Source: an uncultured Brachyspira sp.
Lineage (GTDB): Bacteria; Spirochaetota; Brachyspiria; Brachyspirales; Brachyspiraceae
Length of the DNA stretch: 23,071 nt
Assembly: GCF_949287625.1 (NCBI RefSeq)
Contig: NZ_CASEGO010000083.1
Coordinates: forward strand, 1 to 23,071
Reading direction: 5' to 3'
A program made the translations under genes and the position numbers. Below the pieces are notes generated by a model that ran no database searches, was not told the DNA's origin, and worked only from the letters and a program-made list of their open reading frames with translations. The stretch's first letter is position 1. The number at the start of each line of letters is the position of its first letter. This document shows, piece by piece, positions 1 to 5,823 of the stretch.

Positions 1-937
1 TATTAACTAGTTTCATTTCTTCTAATATTTCATTATGCGGCATATCTTTGCATTCTATCATCCCATTATTTATAGATTTTACAACGGATTTTAATTGATA
101 TTCATATCCTCTAATACCATCATTTTTAGAATAACTATCTAATAATTTCCTTTCTTGTGAATAAACATATATATTTTGAGGATTATTAACATTTTCAATA
201 ATAATATAGCCTTTAGTACATGCTATAACTGCTTTACTGTCTGTCATTGAATTAATAGAATATAGTAAATTGGCGATAGTTCCATTATAATATTTTAATA
301 TTACAGAACTTTGCAAATCTATACCGTTATCATCTATAATAGATACAACATTAACATCTTTAAAATTATTTCCTAGAACTGATAAAGCTAAATTAATAGG
401 ATATATTCCAATTTCATATAAAGCACCTCCAGATAATTCTTTATTGAATAATCTATCCTTATTCGTAAGGATATATCCTAAATTTGCTTCTAACATTTTA
501 GGTACACCAATAATGCCGCTATTTAGAAATTCTTCTATTTTATATCTTGATGGCATATATCTAGTCCATATAGCATCAGCTAATAAAAGTTTTTTATTTT
601 TAGAAATATCAATTAATTCTTTCGCCTCTTGATAATTTGAAGTAAAAGTTTTTTCACATAATACATGTTTACCATATTCTAATGACATCTTTACATGTTT
701 ATAATGATAGGATACAGGTGTCGCTATATAAACTAGTTCTACATTATCATCTTCTAACATTTCCTTATATGAACCATAATTCTTTTTAAAATTATGATCT
801 TTTGCAAACTTTTCTGCTTTATTTATATCCCTAGAAGCAACAGCATACTTTTCTAAACCTTCTATATTATCAATAGCTTTAGACATGGAATTAGATACAT
901 GCCCAGCACCTATAAAACCTATTCTTATATTATTCAT
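1..937 (-). CDS. Gfo/Idh/MocA-family NAD(P)-dependent oxidoreductase, 3' end outside window
   Basis: A long minus-strand frame starts at ATG 937-935 and stays open to the left edge (about 312 codons), so the C-terminus is missing. It opens with MNNIRIGFIGAGHVSNSMSK, a Rossmann dinucleotide-binding fold (GAGHVS, residues 10-15). The ATPVSYHYKHV stretch and a CEKTF motif near residue 95 match the family's EKP catalytic region, although the usual proline is threonine here. The sequence after it resembles the family's C-terminal alpha/beta domain. Members oxidise or reduce sugars, nucleotide sugars or inositols. A GAGGA ribosome site lies 13 bases after the GT C stop codon, so it is the downstream gene of the glycan operon and probably makes or modifies a sugar precursor. 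The substrate cannot be told from the sequence. The family call is firm. Confidence 0.88.
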   Translation of the reverse strand, partial: MNNIRIGFIGAGHVSNSMSKAIDNIEGLEKYAVASRDINKAEKFAKDHNFKKNYGSYKEMLEDDNVELVYIATPVSYHYKHVKMSLEYGKHVLCEKTFTSNYQEAKELIDISKNKKLLLADAIWTRYMPSRYKIEEFLNSGIIGVPKMLEANLGYILTNKDRLFNKELSGGALYEIGIYPINLALSVLGNNFKDVNVVSIIDDNGIDLQSSVILKYYNGTIANLLYSINSMTDSKAVIACTKGYIIIENVNNPQNIYVYSQERKLLDSYSKNDGIRGYEYQLKSVVKSINNGMIECKDMPHNEILEEMKLVN

Positions 938-950
938 TTTAATCCTCAAA

Positions 951-1745
951 TTACTTCGGTTTATTAAATAAACTATTCAATATTTGTTTTAATAATTTAA
1001 AATTAGAACTAAATCCCTTTATTTTCGATGGAACTTCCCCAATAGGGTACTTTCTAATTGTTGGAACTTGAGTTATTTTATATCCAAGCTTTTTAGCATG
1101 CACTAGTGGAAAATAACCGTATTCATATTTAGAATATTCCTCTCTAAACCAATCTATCCTATCATCCATCATATATTTTCTTGAAAATGCTTTATATCCA
1201 TTTGTAGGATCAGTATAGTGATATCCAGAACATAAACTTACTAAAGGTGATGCTATAAATTTAATTGCTAAATATCTTGATAATGGAGTATTTATTCCTT
1301 TACCTCCCATTGAAAATCTAGTAGCTTGTATTACATCATATCCTTCATCAAATTTCTTTATAAATTCATTAAGTGTATCTTCTATATTATCTTTATTATT
1401 TCCATCAAAAGTTATGATGCCATCATATCCTTCTTTTAATGCTTCATAATATCCTTGTTTTAGTTGAGTACCGTGTCCTTTTATATTACTTATATTAATT
1501 ATTAAACCTTTACATCCGTAATTTTTCATTATTTCAGCATTAGAAGAATAATCACTGCTTCCACCATCGCATATAAAAATATCTGATATGTTAAATATAT
1601 TTTTACTTTTCATTTTATCTAATTGGTCTAAGAATTTTTGTCCTTCATTCAAAACCGGTATTACAGAAGCATATTTATTTCTTTTCTCAAAAAAAGATAT
1701 ATATGTATATTCTGGTATTCTTTTTTTTATTTCTTCAAAATTCAT
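951..1745 (-). CDS. Family 2 glycosyltransferase (GT C), soluble GT-A type
   Basis: 264 residues. An N-terminal nucleotide-binding strand (residues 25-33, YASVIPVLNEG) is followed by CDGGSSD (60-65) and by an acidic TFDGNNKDN segment (113-120) at the place of the metal-binding DXD motif of GT-A enzymes. No membrane helix or signal peptide is visible, so it should act on the cytoplasmic side of the inner membrane. It is a close paralogue of GT B (4842-5807): the two align from the first residues to the shared KIKGFSSN motif near the C-terminus. GT C then ends normally (KLLKQILNSLFNKPK), whereas GT B runs into a pentanucleotide repeat, so GT C shows what the unmodified C-terminus looks like. 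AAAGGAG precedes the start. It lies 16 bp after the degenerate glycosyltransferase and 13 bp before the oxidoreductase. Donor and acceptor sugars are unknown. Confidence 0.88.
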   Translation of the reverse strand: MNFEEIKKRIPEYTYISFFEKRNKYASVIPVLNEGQKFLDQLDKMKSKNIFNISDIFICDGGSSDYSSNAEIMKNYGCKGLIINISNIKGHGTQLKQGYYEALKEGYDGIITFDGNNKDNIEDTLNEFIKKFDEGYDVIQATRFSMGGKGINTPLSRYLAIKFIASPLVSLCSGYHYTDPTNGYKAFSRKYMMDDRIDWFREEYSKYEYGYFPLVHAKKLGYKITQVPTIRKYPIGEVPSKIKGFSSNFKLLKQILNSLFNKPK

Positions 1746-1761
1746 ATTATTTTATCTCCTT

Positions 1762-2640
1762 TCATAATTTTGAAACAGATTTTACTCTGAAATTCGGTTT
1801 ATTATACAGTTCTTTTTGTATTACACTTAAATATCTTATAATAATACTAAATATGGCAAATATCATAGTAAAACTAAATGATAAAAACAAAAATGTTGTA
1901 GTCCAACCTTCAACAGGCTTATTATTAGATAAATATATAATTAAAGCATATATTCCTGTTACTATAGCAATTATAGCACTTAATAAAGATAATGATGCAG
2001 CAAAGTTTGAAGAAGCTTCTGAAAATAATAATAAATACACGCTTCTTGTTTGCTTTGACATATAATATTTTTTATCTCTTATATTGCATTCAAATTCATT
2101 GTAATTATATCCAATATCACGAATAACATATGATATAGGTGTTGTCTTGCTATTATCTTCTGTAATTGCATTTATAACTCTTCTAGTAACTAAAAATATT
2201 ATATCATATACATTTTTTAATTTATGCTTTGAAAATATAGATATTAAACTAATGGTTAATTTGTCTTTTAATCTATAATATTTAGAAGTTAAAAAAGATG
2301 AGTCTATACCTTTTTTATTTGATTCATAAAGATTATCTAAATAATCTTCTAATTTATTAATTGATAAATCTTTAATTACAAAAACTATATCTCCTTTTGA
2401 AAATTCTAATCCTGCTCTTATAGAATTATTTTCATCTATATTATTACCTAAATTTAAACATAATACATTATTAGAATTTGGAGATAAATATTCTTTAATA
2501 TCTTTTATATTAGAATCATTTATCAAAATAATTATTTCACTATATTCAAATTTATTTAGTATATAATTTTCTAATCTTTGATAATTTTCTTTATTATCTA
2601 TTTTAGTTATTATAAAACTTGCATAGTTTTTATCTTTCAT
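1762..2640 (-). CDS. Membrane-anchored glycosyltransferase-like protein, probably degenerate
   Basis: 292 residues. The first ~200 resemble a GT-A family-2 domain (ASFIITKIDNKENYQRLENY; GDIVFVIKDLS near residues 83-93). Two hydrophobic helices follow at about 214-238 and 246-270, with a basic tail, the layout of GtrB/DPM1-type polyprenyl-phosphate glycosyltransferases. The position where active family members have a DAD/DXD metal motif reads VIKDLS, so the catalytic acidic pair is not obvious and the protein may be inactive or may have diverged to a scaffold role. Its ATG overlaps the stop of the FAD oxidoreductase by 4 bp (ATGA), a sign of tight translational coupling. The family assignment rests on the fold-like pattern and topology, so a wholly different membrane protein is possible. 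Confidence 0.65.
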   Translation of the reverse strand: MKDKNYASFIITKIDNKENYQRLENYILNKFEYSEIIILINDSNIKDIKEYLSPNSNNVLCLNLGNNIDENNSIRAGLEFSKGDIVFVIKDLSINKLEDYLDNLYESNKKGIDSSFLTSKYYRLKDKLTISLISIFSKHKLKNVYDIIFLVTRRVINAITEDNSKTTPISYVIRDIGYNYNEFECNIRDKKYYMSKQTRSVYLLLFSEASSNFAASLSLLSAIIAIVTGIYALIIYLSNNKPVEGWTTTFLFLSFSFTMIFAIFSIIIRYLSVIQKELYNKPNFRVKSVSKL

Positions 2641-3755
2641 AATAGCACCTCATTTAATTCATATATAGTATTTAATTTTCCTCCAAGAATACTAATTAAT
2701 TTTGGATTTTTATTATTTTCTGTAATAATAACTGGTCTTGAATCAGATGTTGAAGAAGACTGCATTAGAGCTTTTATAGCAAAAATACTTTCTTTAAATT
2801 CTGGTAAAAATTCTGATTTCAAATATTTTTTAGCAAGTTGGAACATATGTACCCAAGCTGTTTCCGGTCTTACTTTACAAGTATTGCAATTATCTAAGAA
2901 CATTCCACTGCATATTTCTGATTGTTTTTGACATGTAAAAGTTGGTAATTCTTGGAAGCAATTCTGATGCGGTGTATATCTTACTGCTGATAGCGAATAC
3001 ATACCATGACTATCAAAAGGCATTATAGAGAAAAATGGACCATCCATTAATGTTATCCCAAAACCTTTTAAGCTTTCAGAAGCATTGCATAAAACCATTT
3101 CTGCCAATTCAAACTTCATAGATAATGTATTTAAATTAAATATTTTTAATATACTGTTTAAAGAAGCATAAGAAGTATTAATAACAAAATTAGTTTTTAT
3201 TGTTTTTGCTGAATTTAGTGTTAATACCCATATATCGTTATCGATAACTACATCTTTTATATAATCATTATAAATGATAGTAATATTTGATTTTTCTTTT
3301 AATTTTTCTAAATAATAATCTTTTATTTTTAGAGTATCTATTGTATATTCTTTTGTTTTATAGCATGCATCTATTGTATTTTTATTGAAAAATATATTTT
3401 CATTTATTCTTTCATAAGGTATATTAGCATTATCACAGAAATATTCAAAATTATCAGGGGTTGCCATACCAAATTTTGATGACACAGCATAAATCTTAGT
3501 ATAATCTGAAACTATTGAAAATGGAAAATCTTTGATGAATCTGTCAAAATAATGAGAACATTTTATCGCTGTATGCAATGATCTTGGATAATGATAACCA
3601 TTATGCAGTCTTGCCTGATTAACATACGAAGCTCTTGAAAATGCTTCTTTGTCTTTTTCTATTATTAGAATTTTAGCATTCTTATTTTTATTAGATAGAA
3701 TATCAGATGAATATAGTCCGTAAATACCAGCACCTATTATTACATAATCATACAT
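2637..3755 (-). CDS. FAD-dependent oxidoreductase (DAO-like)
   Basis: 372 residues. It begins MYDYVIIGAGIYGLYSSDIL, a FAD-binding beta-alpha-beta with GAGIYG at residues 8-13 and an acidic ribose-binding residue at E33 (LIIEKD). NQARLHNGYHYPRS (46-59) follows the dinucleotide fold and resembles the segment after the GxGxxG fold in D-amino-acid-oxidase-like proteins found in surface-polysaccharide clusters. There is no signal peptide, so it is cytoplasmic. Start site: ATG 3755 with an AGGAAAT ribosome site placed after the terminator hairpin of the upstream module (3790-3824). It overlaps the next gene by 4 bp. The likely role is oxidation or rearrangement of a sugar or amino-sugar precursor for the glycan, but neither reaction nor substrate can be read from the sequence. 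Confidence 0.78.
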   Translation of the reverse strand: MYDYVIIGAGIYGLYSSDILSNKNKNAKILIIEKDKEAFSRASYVNQARLHNGYHYPRSLHTAIKCSHYFDRFIKDFPFSIVSDYTKIYAVSSKFGMATPDNFEYFCDNANIPYERINENIFFNKNTIDACYKTKEYTIDTLKIKDYYLEKLKEKSNITIIYNDYIKDVVIDNDIWVLTLNSAKTIKTNFVINTSYASLNSILKIFNLNTLSMKFELAEMVLCNASESLKGFGITLMDGPFFSIMPFDSHGMYSLSAVRYTPHQNCFQELPTFTCQKQSEICSGMFLDNCNTCKVRPETAWVHMFQLAKKYLKSEFLPEFKESIFAIKALMQSSSTSDSRPVIITENNKNPKLISILGGKLNTIYELNEVLL

Positions 3756-3780
3756 AGTAATATTTCCTAAAAATTAGTTA

Positions 3781-3824
3781 AACACAAAAAACCTATGCTG
3801 CAATTTTACATTGCAACATAGGTT
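3781..3824 (-). terminator. Intrinsic terminator inside operon, copy A
   Basis: Fifteen-base arms 3790-3804 and 3810-3824 around loop 3805-3809, with one G-U pair in the transcript. The minus-strand transcript then has a T-rich run (TTTTTTGTGTTT). It lies between GT A and the FAD oxidoreductase although both belong to one gene series, so it should reduce downstream expression unless ribosomes or a factor prevent it. The GT A stop codon falls in its 3' arm. Confidence 0.85.
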
Positions 3825-4830
3825 GTAATTTTTGATATATTGTATTATTATAAATATATATGTAATCGCTACATATATTAATTCTGGTCTGGTCTGGTCT
3901 GGTCTGGTCTGGTCTGGTCTGGTCTGGTCTGGTCTGGTCTGGAAATCTTCTATTTTCTGATATAACTTTTCCTATAGCATTCGTTATTAATCCTACAGCA
4001 AAAGATAATGCTGATAATATTAATAAACATATAGTAAGTATTGCTGTAGGAAATCTAGCAACATTTAATGTTTCAAAATATTCTATAGTAATACTAATTC
4101 CTAATGACATACCTATAATAAATAATATAATACTAATTATATTAAAAAATATCATTGGCTTTTCTGTCATCATCAAATATATTATAGTAAATAATATTCT
4201 AAAACCATCTCTAAAAGTATTAAGTTTGGAAAAAGAACCTTCAGGTCTTTTAAAATATTTGGCAGGAAGTTCTCCTACAGGTAAACGCATTTGTAGAGCA
4301 TATATTGTGAGTTCTGTTTCTATTTCAAAACCTTTAGAGGCTGCCGGAAAACTTTTTACAAATCTTTTGGAAAATATTCTATAACCGCTAAGCATATCAT
4401 TAAATTTTTTACCAAATAATCTATTAGCAAAACCTGTTAGCATAGCATTTCCAAAAGCATGTCCTTTTCTGTGTACATCTTCATCTACTACTTCACGAGA
4501 AATATTAAGCATATCAAGTTTTTTATCTAAAAAATAATCTATATGTTTTTTTATTTCGGATATATCATACTGCATATCGGCATCTACCATAATATATACG
4601 TCAGCATCAATATCAGAAAAAGCCCTTCGTACAACTTCACCTTTACCCTGATAATTAACTTCTGTTACTATTGCTCCTGCTTCTTTTGCCAGCTTTACAG
4701 AATTATCTTTGCTGTTATTATCAAGAACATTTATTTCAGCTTCAGACAAATATTTTTTAAACTCTTCTATTACTTGTTTAATAGTAACTTCTTCATTGTA
4801 GCATGGTATTATTACTGATATTTTTTTCAT
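3793..4830 (-). CDS. DPM1-like membrane glycosyltransferase (GT A) with repeat-encoded C-terminal tail
   Basis: 345 residues. SVIIPCYNEE (5-14), DNNSKDNS (37-44) and MVDADMQYD (81-89) are the classic family-2 nucleotide-sugar and metal motifs of polyprenyl-phosphate sugar synthases. GYRIFSKR (149-156) and the E-T-E motif near 171 also fit. Two membrane helices at about 225-248 and 262-286 place it in the inner membrane. It probably loads a sugar onto a lipid carrier for the glycan. The body ends at ISENRRF (297), and the last 48 residues are artificial-looking: four PDQTR units encoded by 11 copies of AGACC, then a tail read through a hairpin. The stop (3793-3795) lies inside the 3' arm of the terminator hairpin. 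The start has an AAGGAA ribosome site that overlaps the upstream stop region. The gene lies between two direct copies of the repeat module. Confidence 0.9.
   Translation of the reverse strand: MKKISVIIPCYNEEVTIKQVIEEFKKYLSEAEINVLDNNSKDNSVKLAKEAGAIVTEVNYQGKGEVVRRAFSDIDADVYIMVDADMQYDISEIKKHIDYFLDKKLDMLNISREVVDEDVHRKGHAFGNAMLTGFANRLFGKKFNDMLSGYRIFSKRFVKSFPAASKGFEIETELTIYALQMRLPVGELPAKYFKRPEGSFSKLNTFRDGFRILFTIIYLMMTEKPMIFFNIISIILFIIGMSLGISITIEYFETLNVARFPTAILTICLLILSALSFAVGLITNAIGKVISENRRFPDQTRPDQTRPDQTRPDQTRINICSDYIYIYNNTIYQKLQPMLQCKIAA
3856..3878 (-). other. Conserved small hairpin, copy A
   Basis: Nine-base arms 3856-3864 and 3870-3878 enclose a 5-base loop (ATCGC on the plus strand). The copy B equivalent keeps the loop, while two base pairs have changed on both sides: 3862/3872 and 3863/3871 are G-C and T-A here, against A-T and C-G in copy B. 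Compensatory changes point to a selected RNA or DNA structure. Confidence 0.7.
3886..3940 (-). repeat. Pentanucleotide tandem repeat, 11 perfect copies (AGACC on coding strand)
   Basis: Plus strand shows GGTCT eleven times without a mismatch, with partial units on both sides (TCT before, GG after). It lies within the end of the GT A coding frame and encodes PDQTR units. Five bases is not a multiple of three, so gain or loss of one copy moves the downstream frame. Uninterrupted short repeats of this length are typical slipped-strand mutation sites (compare pentamer tracts in Neisseria opa genes). Confidence 0.97.
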
Positions 4831-4841
4831 AAATTGTTTCC

Positions 4842-5807
4842 TTATCCTAAAAACACAAAAAACCTATGCTGCAATTTGCAGCATAGGTTGTAATTTTTTA
4901 TATTTTGAATTATTATAAAAGCATATACAATCGCTGTATATATTAATTCTGGTCTGGTCTGGTCTGGTCTGGTCTGGTCTGGTCTGGTCTGGTCTGGTCT
5001 GGTCTGGTCTGGTCTATTAAAAATCTCTCTCAATAATTTCAAATTGGATGAAAATCCTTTTATTTTTGACGGGATTTCATTTTTTGGATAAACTCTGCTT
5101 GTAGGCACCTGACAAGCTTTATAGCCAAGTTTTTTCACATGAACTAATGGATAATAACAATATTCATACGTATTAAATTCTTCTCTAAACCAATCCATTC
5201 TTTTATCTAAAATATAATTTCTTGAGAATCCTTTATATCCATTACACACATCATCATAATGAAAACCTGAAGTTAAACTAATTAGAGGAGAAGCAATTAA
5301 CCTTATTCCTACAAACCTTCCAAAAGGAGTATTTTCATGATATCCTCCTAATGAGAATCTCGTAGCCTGAACAACATCATAACCTTCTTCAAATTTTTTT
5401 ATAAATAATGGTAAACTTTCATGAATATTATCTTTATCATTACCATCAACCATAATAGCTCCATCATATCCATCTTTCATAGCTTCAAAGAAACCTTGTT
5501 TTAATTGTACACCTTGTCCTTTTTTATCACTTATATTAATTATTAAACCACGACAGCCATATTCTTTGATAAAATCAGGATTTGATGACTTATCTTTGCT
5601 ACAACCATCACATATAAATACATCACAAATATTGAATATATTTCTTTCTTTCATTTTATTTATTTGTGATATAAATCTTTCTCCCTCATTAATAACAGGT
5701 ATTAATAAAGCATATTTATTTATCTTTTCAAAAAATATATATTTTTTATATTTTGGTATTTTATTTTCTATTTCTAATAATTCTTCATTTGTAAATTGAT
5801 AATTCAT
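4842..5807 (-). CDS. Family 2 glycosyltransferase (GT B) with repeat-encoded hydrophobic tail
   Basis: 321 residues. The catalytic body (1-264) parallels GT C: YALLIPVINEG (32-42), CDGCSKD (66-72) and VDGNDKDN (120-127) form the GT-A nucleotide/metal site, with no membrane helix. The frame then enters 13 copies of AGACC, giving four PDQTR units, and continues as ELIYTAIVYAFIIIQNIK (287-304), hydrophobic enough to be a membrane helix, followed by residues encoded through the terminator hairpin to TAA 4842-4844. In other repeat phases the protein would end as DQN or with a different polar tail, so copy number may decide membrane attachment. AGAGG precedes the start, 16 bp after the 1158-residue gene. 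Its donor and acceptor are unknown. Confidence 0.88.
   Translation of the reverse strand: MNYQFTNEELLEIENKIPKYKKYIFFEKINKYALLIPVINEGERFISQINKMKERNIFNICDVFICDGCSKDKSSNPDFIKEYGCRGLIINISDKKGQGVQLKQGFFEAMKDGYDGAIMVDGNDKDNIHESLPLFIKKFEEGYDVVQATRFSLGGYHENTPFGRFVGIRLIASPLISLTSGFHYDDVCNGYKGFSRNYILDKRMDWFREEFNTYEYCYYPLVHVKKLGYKACQVPTSRVYPKNEIPSKIKGFSSNLKLLREIFNRPDQTRPDQTRPDQTRPDQTRPELIYTAIVYAFIIIQNIKNYNLCCKLQHRFFVFLG
4848..4889 (-). terminator. Intrinsic terminator inside operon, copy B
   Basis: Perfect inverted repeat 4861-4874 / 4876-4889 (arm AACCTATGCTGCAA) followed in the minus-strand transcript by TTTTTTGTGTTTTT. It is a strong intrinsic terminator by structure. It lies inside the present GT B reading frame, whose stop (4842) is beyond it, so translating ribosomes would cross the hairpin. 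Confidence 0.9.
4923..4941 (-). other. Conserved small hairpin, copy B
   Basis: Seven-base arms 4923-4929 and 4935-4941 with the same 5-base loop (4930-4934) as copy A. Positions 4927/4937 and 4928/4936 carry A-T and C-G where copy A has G-C and T-A, so pairing is kept despite sequence change. Confidence 0.65.
4951..5015 (-). repeat. Pentanucleotide tandem repeat, 13 perfect copies (AGACC on coding strand)
   Basis: Plus strand reads GGTCT thirteen times with no interruption, followed by ATTAA. It begins just after codon 264 of GT B, near where the paralogue GT C ends naturally. Same unit as 3886-3940 but two more copies, so GT A and GT B currently read the homologous downstream module in different frames. 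Confidence 0.97.
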
Positions 5808-5823
5808 GGTTTTACCTCTAAAT

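Larger units (their letters stand above)
3782..3942 (-). repeat. Repeat-hairpin-terminator module, copy A
   Basis: In transcript order: the (AGACC) tract, a 61-base spacer holding a small hairpin (3856-3878), then a terminator hairpin (3790-3824) with a T-run. Copy B (4850-5015) has the same parts in the same order. The 61-base spacers have equal length and differ at 10 positions by my hand count. The terminator differs by a 6-base loop insertion, which keeps all reading frames. I read this as a duplicated genetic module at the 3' ends of two unrelated glycosyltransferase genes. Confidence 0.85.
4850..5015 (-). repeat. Repeat-hairpin-terminator module, copy B
   Basis: Same three-part layout as 3782-3942: (AGACC)13, spacer with hairpin (4923-4941), and a perfect terminator hairpin (4861-4889). 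It lies at the 3' end of GT B and directly upstream of GT A, so GT A is bracketed by two direct copies. Two of the three downstream reading frames are open in both copies and encode similar peptides. The third stops at once (GAC CAG AAT TAA). Confidence 0.85.

Noticed and set aside
1703..2065. Plus-strand open frame of 120 codons
   Set aside because: It lies antisense to the GT C start and the C-terminal helices of the neighbouring glycosyltransferase, whose protein features are clear; no ribosome site.
3883..5015. GGTCT arrays as a CRISPR or minisatellite outside genes
   Set aside because: Units are contiguous 5-mers without spacers and lie in frame at the ends of two glycosyltransferase genes.
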